The position numbers and the translations under genes are program-made. Shown piece after piece: positions 56,218 through 64,000 of a DNA stretch of 64,000 bases. The stretch's first letter is position 1. Every line of letters begins with the position of its first letter. A model generated the notes under the pieces. That model was not told the origin of the DNA, made no database searches, and saw only the letters and a program-made list of their open reading frames with translations. Source of the DNA: Macrocystis pyrifera (lineage: Eukaryota > Sar > Phaeophyceae > Laminariales > Laminariaceae); the NCBI GenBank assembly GCA_031763025.1, contig JASSKH010000009.1, positions 4,267,512-4,331,511 of the forward strand, written 5' to 3'.

Positions 56218-59200
56218 ACAATATGATATGGTCACACGGTATAGAACAAGCAGCTACGTACGGTGTCATACAATGGCTGTGTCGATACGAACGAGTAAAA
56301 AAAAGGTTTAAAATATGATTAGCTTGCTGACAACAGCAAGCAGCTTTCGTACGAAGCGGTACGATTCTGGCGCGTGAGTATGTATGAGCACCCGGGGTAA
56401 TCTACTCTCTCATGGGCAAGGTGGTACAAGTATACCAGGTACCGCCTGGTATTCCGTGCCAGGTGCATCAAAGCAGTACATGTGCCGCGCAAATGTCGGC
56501 GTAGCCGCGTATGTACCCTGCGGCGGGTACGGGTCGAGAAATTCTGGAACGCACGCGCCGCGCGCTGTCGTAGGGAAGATTTTAACTGTATTTTTCCCTG
56601 AAAAAAAGAAGAAAAAAAAAAAAAAAACGAAACGAAATCAATTGCTGAGAGCGCCTTCGTAGCGTGGGTAGGCACGATTCGAGGCGAATCGACGCCGGCG
56701 TGAAAGGGCTGCTGCTGTCTTTCTCCTCGCGATAAGAATGCGACCTTGAAAGGCAAGGAACCGCAGTGGGGAGGGGGGAGACAAGAGCCTACTATTACGG
56801 AAGTCCATAGTAAACAGGACCTACGGTACACACAAAAATCTATATAGTCACGTAATTTTACTTACAATATTTGGTCCTATTTACTATGGCCCTCCGTACT
56901 GCTATTGCGGGGGACCATAGTAGATAGGACCAAATATTGTAAGTAAAAACAGGGAAATATACAGTTTTTTTTTGTGTGCCGTAGGTCCTACCAGGTAGTT
57001 TCTATGGTCCCCCCCCCTGTAATGTGTGCCCCCGCATCTGGGTTCGTAATAGGTACCCGGTAGGGGAGAGAAAAAAGGAAGGCGAGGGTGATAAATGGGA
57101 TGGAAAAAAGAAGAGAAAAAAGGAAAGGTGCGGTGCTAACAGGGTTGTGACCTAAACTATGCCCGCTCTCTTATCCCTCCCGCGCACTCCCGCTTGTGCT
57201 CTGGGCGTGTTGTCGTCCAGTCCACGCTCGACAACGTCATCGCCGAAGCTCAGCTGGTGCCCTACCCGGAGCGGGAGGAGGGAGGGGGGCGGTCTTGGCG
57301 ACGACACGAGCGCGGGGAGGGCCCGCGGGGGGGGTCCCGCCCCCGCTGTCCATGGCCATCACGGAGTTCCACTTCTTGCTGCTTTTTTACCGGCCGCCTC
57401 CAAGTGATCAGCAGACTTAATGGCGCCGTCGTGCAGGTAACGCGATTGCGCAAAAAATGTGTGTGTGTGTGTGTAAAAGGCGTGCCGCGGCAAAGGGGGA
57501 ATGCTCTCTTCCTTTAAGGGAAGCACTACCGACGGCAAGGGAAGCACTACCGACAGCGAAAAGAAAACCCCCAAAAACGAACGATCCCATGGCCTATTAC
57601 GGGGGACCACAGTAAATAGGACCAAATTTTGGTAGAAAAATAGGTAAATATTTAGGTTTTTTGTGTGTACCATAGGTCCTATTAACTGTGGACCACCGTA
57701 ATAGCGTGTAGATATATACAGCGAATGAGAGGTACCGAGTCTGTCCGGAAAGCACAAGGACGGTTTTCGCTATTACTGTGAAGATAAATGTGGCCTTATT
57801 TATTGCGGGGGGGTCCATAGTTAACAGGACCTATGGTATACATAAAAAACCTATATGTTTAACTATTTTTACTAACAATATTTGGTCCTATTTACTATGT
57901 GGTCCCCCGTAGTACTTTTCCGGGCAGAGTGGTGCGAAAGATGGAAAAGGGCTCTCAAGATTGTGAGATTGTTCTTCGGTGCGCTTTGCCCATTTGGTGT
58001 AGTGCTGCAGTCCCGTTTCGGGGACGAAGCACTCAAATTCCAAGTAGTTTGTTTCGGCTTTGAAAAAGGTACTGCTGTGTATACAAGGAAGTCATGTGTC
58101 GGTAAAAAAAAAAAAAAAAAAAGGTACAGCATCCTACTGTACCTGTCCTGGCGTGCGTTGCGATTTCGCTAGGGTATTTACGGACCGGGTATCCCAGAGG
58201 GGGTATATGAAGTGTGTGTCTTGTTAGGCTTGCACCATGCTGTTGTTGTTGTTGTTGTTGTTGTTTTCACTATAACTCATCGCCAAAATGCAGTCTGTGG
58301 CCGCAGGACAGGCTCCAATAACTCTGTGGAGTGGAATATTAGTAATAGACTGATTTCGAGCAGGGAAAAAAAAATACAGGACAAACGGAAAAATGATTCG
58401 TGAACACGGTACGTAAACTGTAGTACGGCAGAAAAAAAAAAAAAACTGCAACGAATCGTGTACGTCAGACCAAAGTAGAAAGGGAGACTACAGTAGCCTA
58501 CGTGCCAGATACGCATGATGAAATAAACGCTGCACAAGTCGCAACTGAAGCCGAGGAGACAGCGTTATAATATCCACGAGAAAAAAGACGGGATGAGGCA
58601 AATCGACGTCGAGATCGAAATCGAACCCGAGAGGGGAAGAAAGAAAGAAAGAAAGAAAGAAATATTTAAAGAAATAACCACTGCCGGCTCTTACTTCCCG
58701 TCCCGAGCAGGAGGAGAGCCTGGAGACGCAGGACTCCGACGTCGGGCACGTCCTGACAATGCTCACCGACCCTTTCACGGGTGGCGGGGCCATGCAGGGG
58801 GCGTCCCCGGGCATTGGCATCGCGAATCGCTTGTGGCTCTTCACCGACAGGCTCCCTTTCAAGGTGCGAACGCCTCGGACGGACCATACAGATCATACAG
58901 ATCATGCAGATCATACAGATCCCTGTGTGCTGCGATAGGGGTATTCCTCGCTTGATTTTAGTGCAGGAGCTCCGTACCCGCCACAACTGCATCTTTCCGG
59001 GCATAGTTCAAGGAGTGGTAGGTATGTATGATCTATATAGCTCAACGTTGCCGCGTGTGGAGTAAGGCGCATGTTCTGCATGATCTGCAGTAGTAGCACG
59101 TACGGGCAGCACATGTTGTTGTTTTTTTCCCTGCATGAGATCTGTTACTGTACAGATAGATCCTGCACAGCAAGAATATCATGACGGTAGGCTAGGATCT

Positions 59201-61277
59201 ATCTTATCTACCTGGTAGAAGATCTCGATCATGATCGGCCGGACACATGAAGGTGTGGACGGGACGGGGCGGCGGGAGACCAAAGGGGTGGGGGCGGGGG
59301 GGCAGGGGGGGGGGGGGCTATTTTGTTAGGGGGCTGAAGAGTGGACTCACTCTGTGTCGCCGGCATCGTACAGCAGTACTGCTGGTTCCCTCTACAGCAG
59401 TGCCGGCTGCTCCCTGTAGTAGAGTAGTGCCCGTGAAATCACATGGGCCAAGACACTGTATTAACCTGTACGGCAGTGTGCGGAGTAATCAGTGCCGGTT
59501 GGTTGCCGCTATACTTGTATATAGTGCCGGTATTGTTGTGCTGCCTGGCGCATATCATACTGGCACTATGGAGGGACCGGCAGTACTGCTGCTGTACCTG
59601 CTGTGCTGTGCTGTGCTGTGCTGCAGTATGGTTGTGTGGAGACAGGGGGAAACGTGTCACGGCGGCGTTTTCCCAGTGTATTTTCGAAGAACACAAATGA
59701 TGTAGCATGGACGGAAAGCCAATCATCAACCGCGTGCTTGAAACGGACAACGTTTTTTTTTTTCCGATTCACGCAGCGTTTCTCGAGGTACGACGCACTG
59801 AAGCGGGCGCTTCGGGCTTATTTTGGGCCTGTTTAATCAGAAGCCAATGTGGTGTGCAAGCATGAGGGGATACTTGATTTGTCGTGTCCATGGTAGGTTA
59901 TGATTCTTACTACATATGCCCACCCGCAGCCATCATTATTACGGGGAACGTATTACGGGGGCCCATAGTAAATAGGACCTACGGTGCACACAAAAAAATG
60001 TATATTTCGCTATTTTTTCTAACAATATTTGGTCCTATTTATTACGGTCCCCCGCAGTAGTAATCAGGACCGAATATGCTTCCTAGTTAGTGGTAAAAAT
60101 ACTGGAATATGTAGGCTTTGTGTGTATGATGGGTCCTGATCACTGGTAATACTATGGTCTCCCCGTGATAGTTGGCTCGTATCATAACCTGGTGGGCGGG
60201 GTGTTTATGGTCGCCTGCGTCGTGCGGTAATTTTGCGGAGGTCTAGTTGTGCTTTTTCGTACGTGCCTGGGTGGAGCGTGGGTGGGTCGGAGTGTGTGTG
60301 TGTGCCGGGATGAAGAATAACACTCTGTCCCAAAAGATATGAGGACCGTTTTTGATTTAATAATGAATGTACAGGCGGTACTCGTCTCGACGTATGTAGG
60401 TCCCGGCACACACCCCGGCATACCTTGCCGACGTCTTGTTCCGGTATCATCCACGCAGCAGCTGTTTGACAAGTATAATAGGTGGGCGTATATATATATA
60501 CATATATATAATTTATTTTTCACGCTTTTTTGTCGTTTTGCCTCCCATGTTCAGGTGCGAGTATCCCACGAAGACAGGGACGTGTGGATGCTGTTCTTGG
60601 AGAAGGCCCTAGCGGGGGAGGAGGGGCATTTCGACAGCGCTACGCAGTACTGCAAGAATGCCACGGAGCGCGCCCAGGTGAGGAAGGCCGTCAACCCTTC
60701 TGGTGTGCTGCGGTCCCGTTTCGGGGACGAAGTACGTATGTAGAGTCTGAGTGGCTCGGCCTCAAAACGGGAGTGCAGTCGTAAAAAGGGTGGACAGTAG
60801 TGGTACAAAACCGAAATAATATGATTAAGCAGATGTACGCGAATGGGGGGGGAATGGGGGGGGGGGGGGGTCCTCGATAGGAGAGATGTACTCGATCTCA
60901 TGCATGGCCGTAGTCGTATGACCGTAGACCCTCGCATCCCTGAAATGCCGGCACGGAGCATGTCGGGTTTTCACCGACCAGGCAGATATTTTGCTTGCAC
61001 CAAGCGCGAAGCGCCGTGAGGTGTCCGGCGGGTCGCATGAAGGGTGAGCTGCATCCTACTGAGAACCGCTTGTGAGGCGGACTTTCTTGCATATGGATGA
61101 CAGCTTCAATGAGTTAGTTTAATTTCCGGTGTAGCCACTTCCAGAGACAGCAATGGGAGTACTATGCAACTGCCTCTTGGGTGCCTTACCTTGAACACTA
61201 CGCGATACGATCAATTCCCTTGTGCTGAGTAACCTCGCACAAATGATCTAACTCGACGACCAGCTGTGGGTGACCGC

Positions 61278-61309
<32 letters not shown>

Positions 61310-63561
61310 GGTACCCTGGATGTCTAGCTCACGTACGAAGATTGAGCGGCATGTTTTACAGTAGTGTCGTTGCCAACCGACGCCAACCCAACCCATATAT
61401 AGTATATATAATGCGAATGGAGGGGGAACAAACACCAAAGAAGATGGGGGGATAAATGTCAAGCTATTTACGGGGGGCCATAGTAATAGTAAATAGGACC
61501 GAATATTGTTAGAAAAAATAGGTAAACATATACCTGGTAGGTTTTTGTGTGAACCGTAGGTTCTATTTACTATGGTCCCCCCGTAGAAAAGTAAGGATAC
61601 GGCGCGGGTGCGGAGGAGGAAAGAACGCAGGTGGATGGGAGGGAAGGAGGGGGAGGGAGGGAGGAGGGAGGGAGGAGGAAGGAAGGACGGGGTGGCAAGG
61701 AGCATGGGGCAGGGAAGCGAGGGTTGACGCCGTTCCGTTTATTAGACCCGACGACAACGAGGGAAGTGAAAAAAAAATTAGGCCGCATGAAACTGTCGTG
61801 GAATAACGCGAAAAAAAAACGACACAAGGTAAATCCTTGCTTGCTATTATGTTCCTTTTGCAACTTCCCTGTTCAACCCTATACAGTAGTCACAGCAATT
61901 TCAGTCGCGGAGAGCTCAAATTCTGGAGAACAAGCTCTCTCCGATAAGAACGACCCTTACCACATCTTTTTTTTTCCTTTTTTTTTTTTTTTTTTTTTTT
62001 TTCTAGAGTTGGTTGGTGAGCTCCTCAAGTGAAGAGGCGCCTTCGAAAATGGTGCCGGTTCAGCAGTATGCGCCAGCCAACAATACCGGCACTATATACA
62101 AGTATAGCGGCAACCAACCGGCACTAATTACTCCGCACACTGCCTGCCTCACTGGTTAATCCCGTATGTGCCAAGCGGCTTATTTCACCGGCACTATATA
62201 GAGCAGACAGGGCGGCACTACGCAACCGGCACTACAGAGGGACCACTATTACATGGGGACCATAGTAAATAGGACCAAATACTCTTAGTAAAAATATGGA
62301 AATATATAGGTTTTTGTGTGTACCGCAGGTCCTATTTACTATGCCCCCCCGTACTACTAGCGTACCTGTATGTCCCGACGATACCATGGTACGCGTCGTG
62401 ACACGCTCCTGCTTGCGCGCGCGCGCGCTGGGATTTTCGTATTTCGAACCAGGTGCACTACATTCAGGCCGGGTGGTACTTTCGAAGAGGGCAACACACC
62501 CTCGCGGCCCGCTACTACGCTAGGACTCCGTGCTGCTTCGAGGAAATAGGTACCGTGTTGCTGCTGGTGTTGTTGTTGTTGTTGTTGTTGGTGTTGGTTT
62601 TTGGTGGCGGTGGCGGTTTTGGTGTTGGTGTTGGGTGTTGGTGTCAGTGTTGGCGGTGTTGGTGCTAGGTGTTGGTGTTGGTGTTGGTGTTGGTTTTTGT
62701 GGTGGGGGTTGGTGGTGGTTTTGGTGTTGTCATTGCTGGGTGTTGGTGTTGTCATTTTTGGGTGTTGGTGTTGGTGTTAGTGGTTGTTTGGGTGTTGGTG
62801 TTGGTAGTGGTAGTGGTGGCGTGTTTATTCGTGGTGTTGGTGTTGGTTGTGTTGGTGTTGGTGGCGGCGGTGGTGGTGTTGGTGTTAGGGATGGAGTTGG
62901 TTTTAGTGTGGTGATGGTGCTGGTGGTGGCTGTGGTGGTTGGGTTGCTGTTGTTGTTATTGTTGTTTTCGTTGATGTTGGTGCTGGTGGAGGCTGTGGTG
63001 GTCGGGTTGTTGTTGTTGTTGTTGCTGCTGTTTTCATTGATGTTGTTGGTGGTAGACAGCGATGGTGGTTTGTTTTCGCTGTGTCTACTCTTCAATTAAA
63101 TTGACCCTTGTAGTGCCGTTTATTTTATTTACCCCTGGACTCAAATTTAACTTCAATGTGAACGGTCGCTAGCGTGTCCAGTCGACCAATGGAAACCACC
63201 ACCCCCTTCTCCCTGCCCCCGTCCCCCCTCCCCTCCCCTCCCCTCCCCCCCCCCCCCCCCTCTCTCTTCCTCTCCCCTCCCCCCTCTTCCCTCTCCTTCC
63301 CCTCCTTCCCCTCCTCCCCTCCCCTCGAAAACGCCAACCACCATCACCACCACCACCACCACCACCACCAACCAGCGTTGAAGTTCATCGAGTGCGACGA
63401 GGGGTGGAAGGCGACGGCTCTCAAGACATACCTTCTCGAGCGCTTGCGGCACTTGTCGTCGCGACAGGGGGAGCACAAGATGCAGCGGACGATGCTCTGC
63501 ACCTGGCTGACCGAGCTGTACCTTCGAGGGTTCACCTACCTGCCGCTTGATCCGGGAACCG
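46564..63561 (+). CDS. VPS18: VPS18 (Pep3), HOPS/CORVET core subunit; 3' end beyond window
   Basis: Ten exons: 46564-47088, 48685-48885, 49425-49619, 51199-51621, 54145-54456, 57221-57436, 58711-58863, 60555-60677, 62453-62549, 63376-63561 (810 codons). The last donor, G|GTGAGC, leaves phase 1 and the gene continues. VPS18 is the RING-bearing core subunit of the HOPS and CORVET tethers for endosome-vacuole fusion. Matches in order: RLDF start of the beta-propeller, DTIHKIFLDPTGNHLLACL, WSGVVVEAVGF, GIVIGTRSGNLYES, FALLTSMGIYHGSLALGNQ, PPLSMAITEFHFLLLF, RLWLFTDRLPFK, then helical repeats DVWMLFLEKAL...ATQYCKNA, YYARTPCCFEEI|ALKFIE and LCTWLTELYLRG. The C-terminal RING is outside. Oddities: a 175-residue head with five NPF motifs, Gly-rich insertions in exons 4 and 5, and paired frameshifts in exon 6. 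Confidence 0.9.
47089..48684 (+). other. VPS18 intron 1
   Basis: Contains a TACCTGGTA (47776) and a family G repeat (47973-48240); C-rich before the acceptor. A small additional exon cannot be excluded, but the phases already match without one. Confidence 0.6.
47973..48240 (+). repeat. Family G repeat
   Basis: Multiple AGATCATCTACAGATC units, GATATAGCTCATGTCGCCGG and CGGATCTGTGCTGTACAGG. Confidence 0.7.
48886..49424 (+). other. VPS18 intron 2
   Basis: Two G runs soon after the donor (48897-48918, ~49003-49045) around a family F fragment. The acceptor is the second AG of GCAGAG. Confidence 0.7.
48928..49002 (+). repeat. Family F repeat, internal fragment
   Basis: GTACTGATGTCC..CACCGACCAGGCAGACAC..GCGAAGCGCTGTGAGG between two G runs. 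Confidence 0.75.
49746..49964 (+). repeat. 32-bp minisatellite, ~7 copies
   Basis: Unit GTACCCGGGTACCTACCCGA plus ATCACTCTGGAG. Divergence rises toward both ends. Confidence 0.9.
50311..50410 (+). repeat. Family D element
   Basis: CGCAGTCCCGTTTTTGGGG ... CGCCAAAACGGGACTGCGGG. Core is inverted relative to 21451. Confidence 0.75.
51738..51930 (+). repeat. GGTTC pentanucleotide array, ~38 units
   Basis: GGTTC with GATTC/GATCT variants, grading out of a GGGGTGGGGC-rich stretch after the exon 4 donor. Confidence 0.9.
52790..53400 (-). repeat. Family F repeat, full length, split by a family A MITE
   Basis: Reverse copy from the TATATATTATATATCGGTTG end to GATATCGAGTAC and a C run; interrupted at 53125-53233. 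Confidence 0.85.
53125..53233 (+). mobile_element. Family A MITE with visible TA target duplication
   Basis: Interrupts a reverse family F repeat at TTAG-TA-GGATG. The two halves resume with TA on each side of the element (53125-53126 and 53232-53233), where intact family F copies have one TA. Direct evidence for TA-specific insertion. Confidence 0.9.
53411..53830 (-). repeat. Family F repeat, nearly full length
   Basis: Joined tail-to-head to the previous copy through a C run. Its terminal TA tract contains TACCTGATA. Confidence 0.85.
53835..54015 (-). repeat. Two family F leading units (A unit) in tandem
   Basis: CGATGCGTGG-type units ending CAAATGACTAAGGCAAGCAA, separated by C-rich spacers, directly upstream of VPS18 exon 5. 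Confidence 0.75.
54790..54878 (+). repeat. Family D element
   Basis: GCGCAGTCCCGTTTTGGGGA ... GAAACGGGACTGCAGCCCT; the most complete copy. Confidence 0.8.
55181..55328 (+). mobile_element. Family A MITE with an adjoining left-end fragment
   Basis: A complete copy (55219-55328) is joined to the first ~38 bp of another copy (55181-55219). Confidence 0.8.
55764..55872 (-). mobile_element. Family A MITE
   Basis: Reverse orientation; left terminus degraded (CCCTAGGGGCATAG). Confidence 0.85.
55906..56216 (+). repeat. Family F repeat, 5' half between G runs
   Basis: G run, TACTCGATATCATGCATGGC ... TTCATTTATTTTCCGGA, then a 39-G run. Confidence 0.8.
56793..56900 (-). mobile_element. Family A MITE
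   Basis: Reverse copy lying head-to-head with the plus copy that starts 3 bp further on. Confidence 0.85.
56903..57023 (+). mobile_element. Family A MITE carrying a CCAGGTA insertion
   Basis: The right arm reads GGTCCTACCAGGTAGTTTCT in place of GGTCCTATTTACT. This is a 7-bp insertion after a TA, with two substitutions in the following bases. Confidence 0.85.
57595..57703 (+). mobile_element. Family A MITE
   Basis: Complete; TATTACGGGGGACCACAG ... GGACCACCGTAATA. Confidence 0.88.
57801..57914 (-). mobile_element. Family A MITE
   Basis: Reverse orientation, 97 bp after the previous copy. Confidence 0.85.
57995..58070 (+). repeat. Family D element, partial
   Basis: Left end and core (CTGCAGTCCCGTTTCGGGGA, CCAAGTAGTTTG) present, right end lost. 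Confidence 0.6.
58878..59240 (+). repeat. Family G repeat
   Basis: Begins with four CAGATCATA/CAGATCATG units, then GATCTATATAGCTCAACGTT and CTGTACAGATAGATCCTGCA; ends with TACCTGGTA and GATCTCGATCATGATC. Confidence 0.7.
59383..59579 (-). repeat. Family C element
   Basis: Reverse orientation, both ends present (GGTTCCCTCTACAGCAGTGC; GGCACTATGGAGGGACC). Confidence 0.75.
59829..59937 (+). repeat. Family B element
   Basis: Diverged relative of 3319-3447 (AATCAGAAGCCAATGTGGTG ... TACATATGCCCACCCG). Confidence 0.7.
59951..60059 (-). mobile_element. Family A MITE
   Basis: Reverse copy wedged between two family B relatives, with a stub ATTATTACGGGGAACG just before it. Confidence 0.85.
60057..60174 (+). 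repeat. Family B relative
   Basis: GTAATCAGGACCGAATATGC ... GGGTCCTGATCACTGGTAAT inverted ends; intermediate in sequence between families A and B. Confidence 0.65.
60691..60790 (+). repeat. Family D element
   Basis: CTGCGGTCCCGTTTCGGGGA ... CTCAAAACGGGAGTGCAGTC; lies 14 bp after the exon 8 donor. Confidence 0.7.
60846..61412 (+). repeat. Family F repeat, nearly full length
   Basis: From a G run and TACTCGATCTCATGCATGG through to CCAACCCATATATAGTATAT; contains an internal A run (~61278-61307). Confidence 0.85.
61465..61586 (+). mobile_element. Family A MITE carrying a CCTGGTA insertion
   Basis: The centre reads GGTAAACATATACCTGGTAG where other copies have GGTAAATATATAGG. This is an exact 7-bp insertion that turns TA into TACCTGGTA. 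Confidence 0.88.
62051..62245 (+). repeat. Family C element
   Basis: GGTGCCGGTTCAGCAGTATG ... CCGGCACTACAGAGGGACC. Immediately abuts the family A copy at 62247. Confidence 0.75.
62247..62355 (+). mobile_element. Family A MITE
   Basis: Complete; ends ~100 bp before VPS18 exon 9. Confidence 0.85.
62550..63375 (+). other. VPS18 intron 9
   Basis: Phase 1 intron consisting of a ~500 bp GTTGGTGTT/GGTGGC array followed by a CT-rich tract and CCA repeats up to the acceptor. Confidence 0.75.
62555..63060 (+). repeat. GTTGGTGTT/GGTGGC array
   Basis: Strand-asymmetric T/G repeat filling most of VPS18 intron 9. Confidence 0.9.
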
Positions 63562-63589
63562 GTGAGCGAATCGTACAAATACACCTCGG

Positions 63590-64000
63590 GCGGATCATGA
63601 TCTATCTACTGTAGATCATCTATCTATCTACAGATCAGATAGATGATCTAGTTCCTCACCTGCCGTTGTGAGAGGTTGTGCAGGATCTATCTGCCTAGTA
63701 TTACGGGGGGCCATAGTAAATGTGACCAAATATTGTTAGCAAACGTAGGGAAAATATATAGGTTTTTGTGTTAGCGTAGGTCTTATTTAGTATGGTCCCC
63801 CGAAATAGTGCATACCAGGTGTACACCTCGGGCAGATCATGATCTAGCTATCTACTGTAGATCATCTATCACCATCTAGATCATCTAGTTCCTCACCTGC
63901 CGTTTGTGAGAGGTTATGCAGGATCTGTCTCCACAGTACAGGTCCGATCCGAGGAACATGTGCCAGAGATCATGCGGAATGTAAGGGTCCCACCCGGCAA
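63590..64000 (-). repeat. Family G repeat, duplicated
   Basis: CGGGCGGATCATGATCTA..GTTCCTCACCTGCCGTTGTG at 63590-63695 recurs at 63828-63925; the second copy continues to the window end (GGGTCCCACCCGGCAA). Confidence 0.75.
63699..63807 (+). mobile_element. Family A MITE
   Basis: Complete; splits two family G copies. Confidence 0.85.

Larger units (their letters stand above)
54457..57220 (+). other. VPS18 intron 5
   Basis: Contains a family D element, four complete family A MITEs and one partial, a family F unit (55906-56176) and long G runs (55906-55929, 56178-56216). Confidence 0.7.
57437..58710 (+). other. VPS18 intron 6
   Basis: Two family A MITEs in opposite orientation (57595-57703, 57801-57914), a partial family D element and a TTG microsatellite (58246-58264). 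Confidence 0.7.
58864..60554 (+). other. VPS18 intron 7
   Basis: Family G repeat with CAGATCATA units (58878-59240), a reverse family C element (59383-59579), family B relatives and a family A MITE. Confidence 0.7.
60678..62452 (+). other. VPS18 intron 8
   Basis: Family D element, one nearly complete family F repeat (60846-61412), a family A MITE with a 7-bp insertion, a family C element and another family A MITE. Confidence 0.7.
63562..64000 (+). other. VPS18 intron 10 (start)
   Basis: Donor GTGAGC after a phase 1 exon. Contains two family G copies (63590-63695, 63828-64000) separated by a family A MITE. Confidence 0.7.

Overview
The window is eukaryotic nuclear DNA. I recognise five protein-coding genes. 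Four are split by long introns (0.5 to 10 kb) packed with homopolymers, microsatellites and short inverted-repeat transposons. The intron-rich, GC-rich exons, very long G/C runs and stramenopile-like gene content best suit a brown alga (Ectocarpus-like). That taxon is an inference, not something the sequence proves. Exon limits below were set by conserved protein sequence, GT/GC-AG borders and phase matching. 18 of the 21 complete introns are phase 0.

Layout: 1-7496 (+) is the 3' part of ALG11, a GT4 mannosyltransferase of N-glycan precursor synthesis, with two exons in view. 8723-10120 (-) is an intronless gene for a low-complexity protein with a PNRC/EDC-type decapping-coactivator motif. 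It is head-to-head, 231 bp apart, with an importin-alpha-like ARM-repeat gene (10352-33061, +, seven exons, 583 aa). 36302-46313 (-) is a class 3 / diacylglycerol-lipase-like gene in six exons, tail-to-tail with the importin gene and head-to-head (250 bp) with VPS18 (46564 to beyond the window, +, ten exons seen). VPS18 is the HOPS/CORVET tethering subunit and here carries an unusual NPF-repeat head. The genes look like unrelated housekeeping functions (ER glycosylation, mRNA decay, nuclear import, lipid hydrolysis, endolysosomal tethering). They share only two compact divergent promoters, and there is no operon-like system.

The rest is repeat-rich. I recognise at least eight dispersed families (A to H). 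The most abundant is a ~110 bp MITE with about 15 complete copies. One copy interrupts another repeat and shows a TA target duplication. The most unusual signal is a 9-mer, TACCWGGTA (W = A or T), found 17 times, always outside exons, against about 0.5 expected by chance. In two MITE copies it is an exact 7-bp insertion at a TA, so it looks like a mobile-element footprint or a micro-insertion rather than a binding site. Two exons in two different genes each carry a pair of mutually compensating frameshifts at homopolymers.
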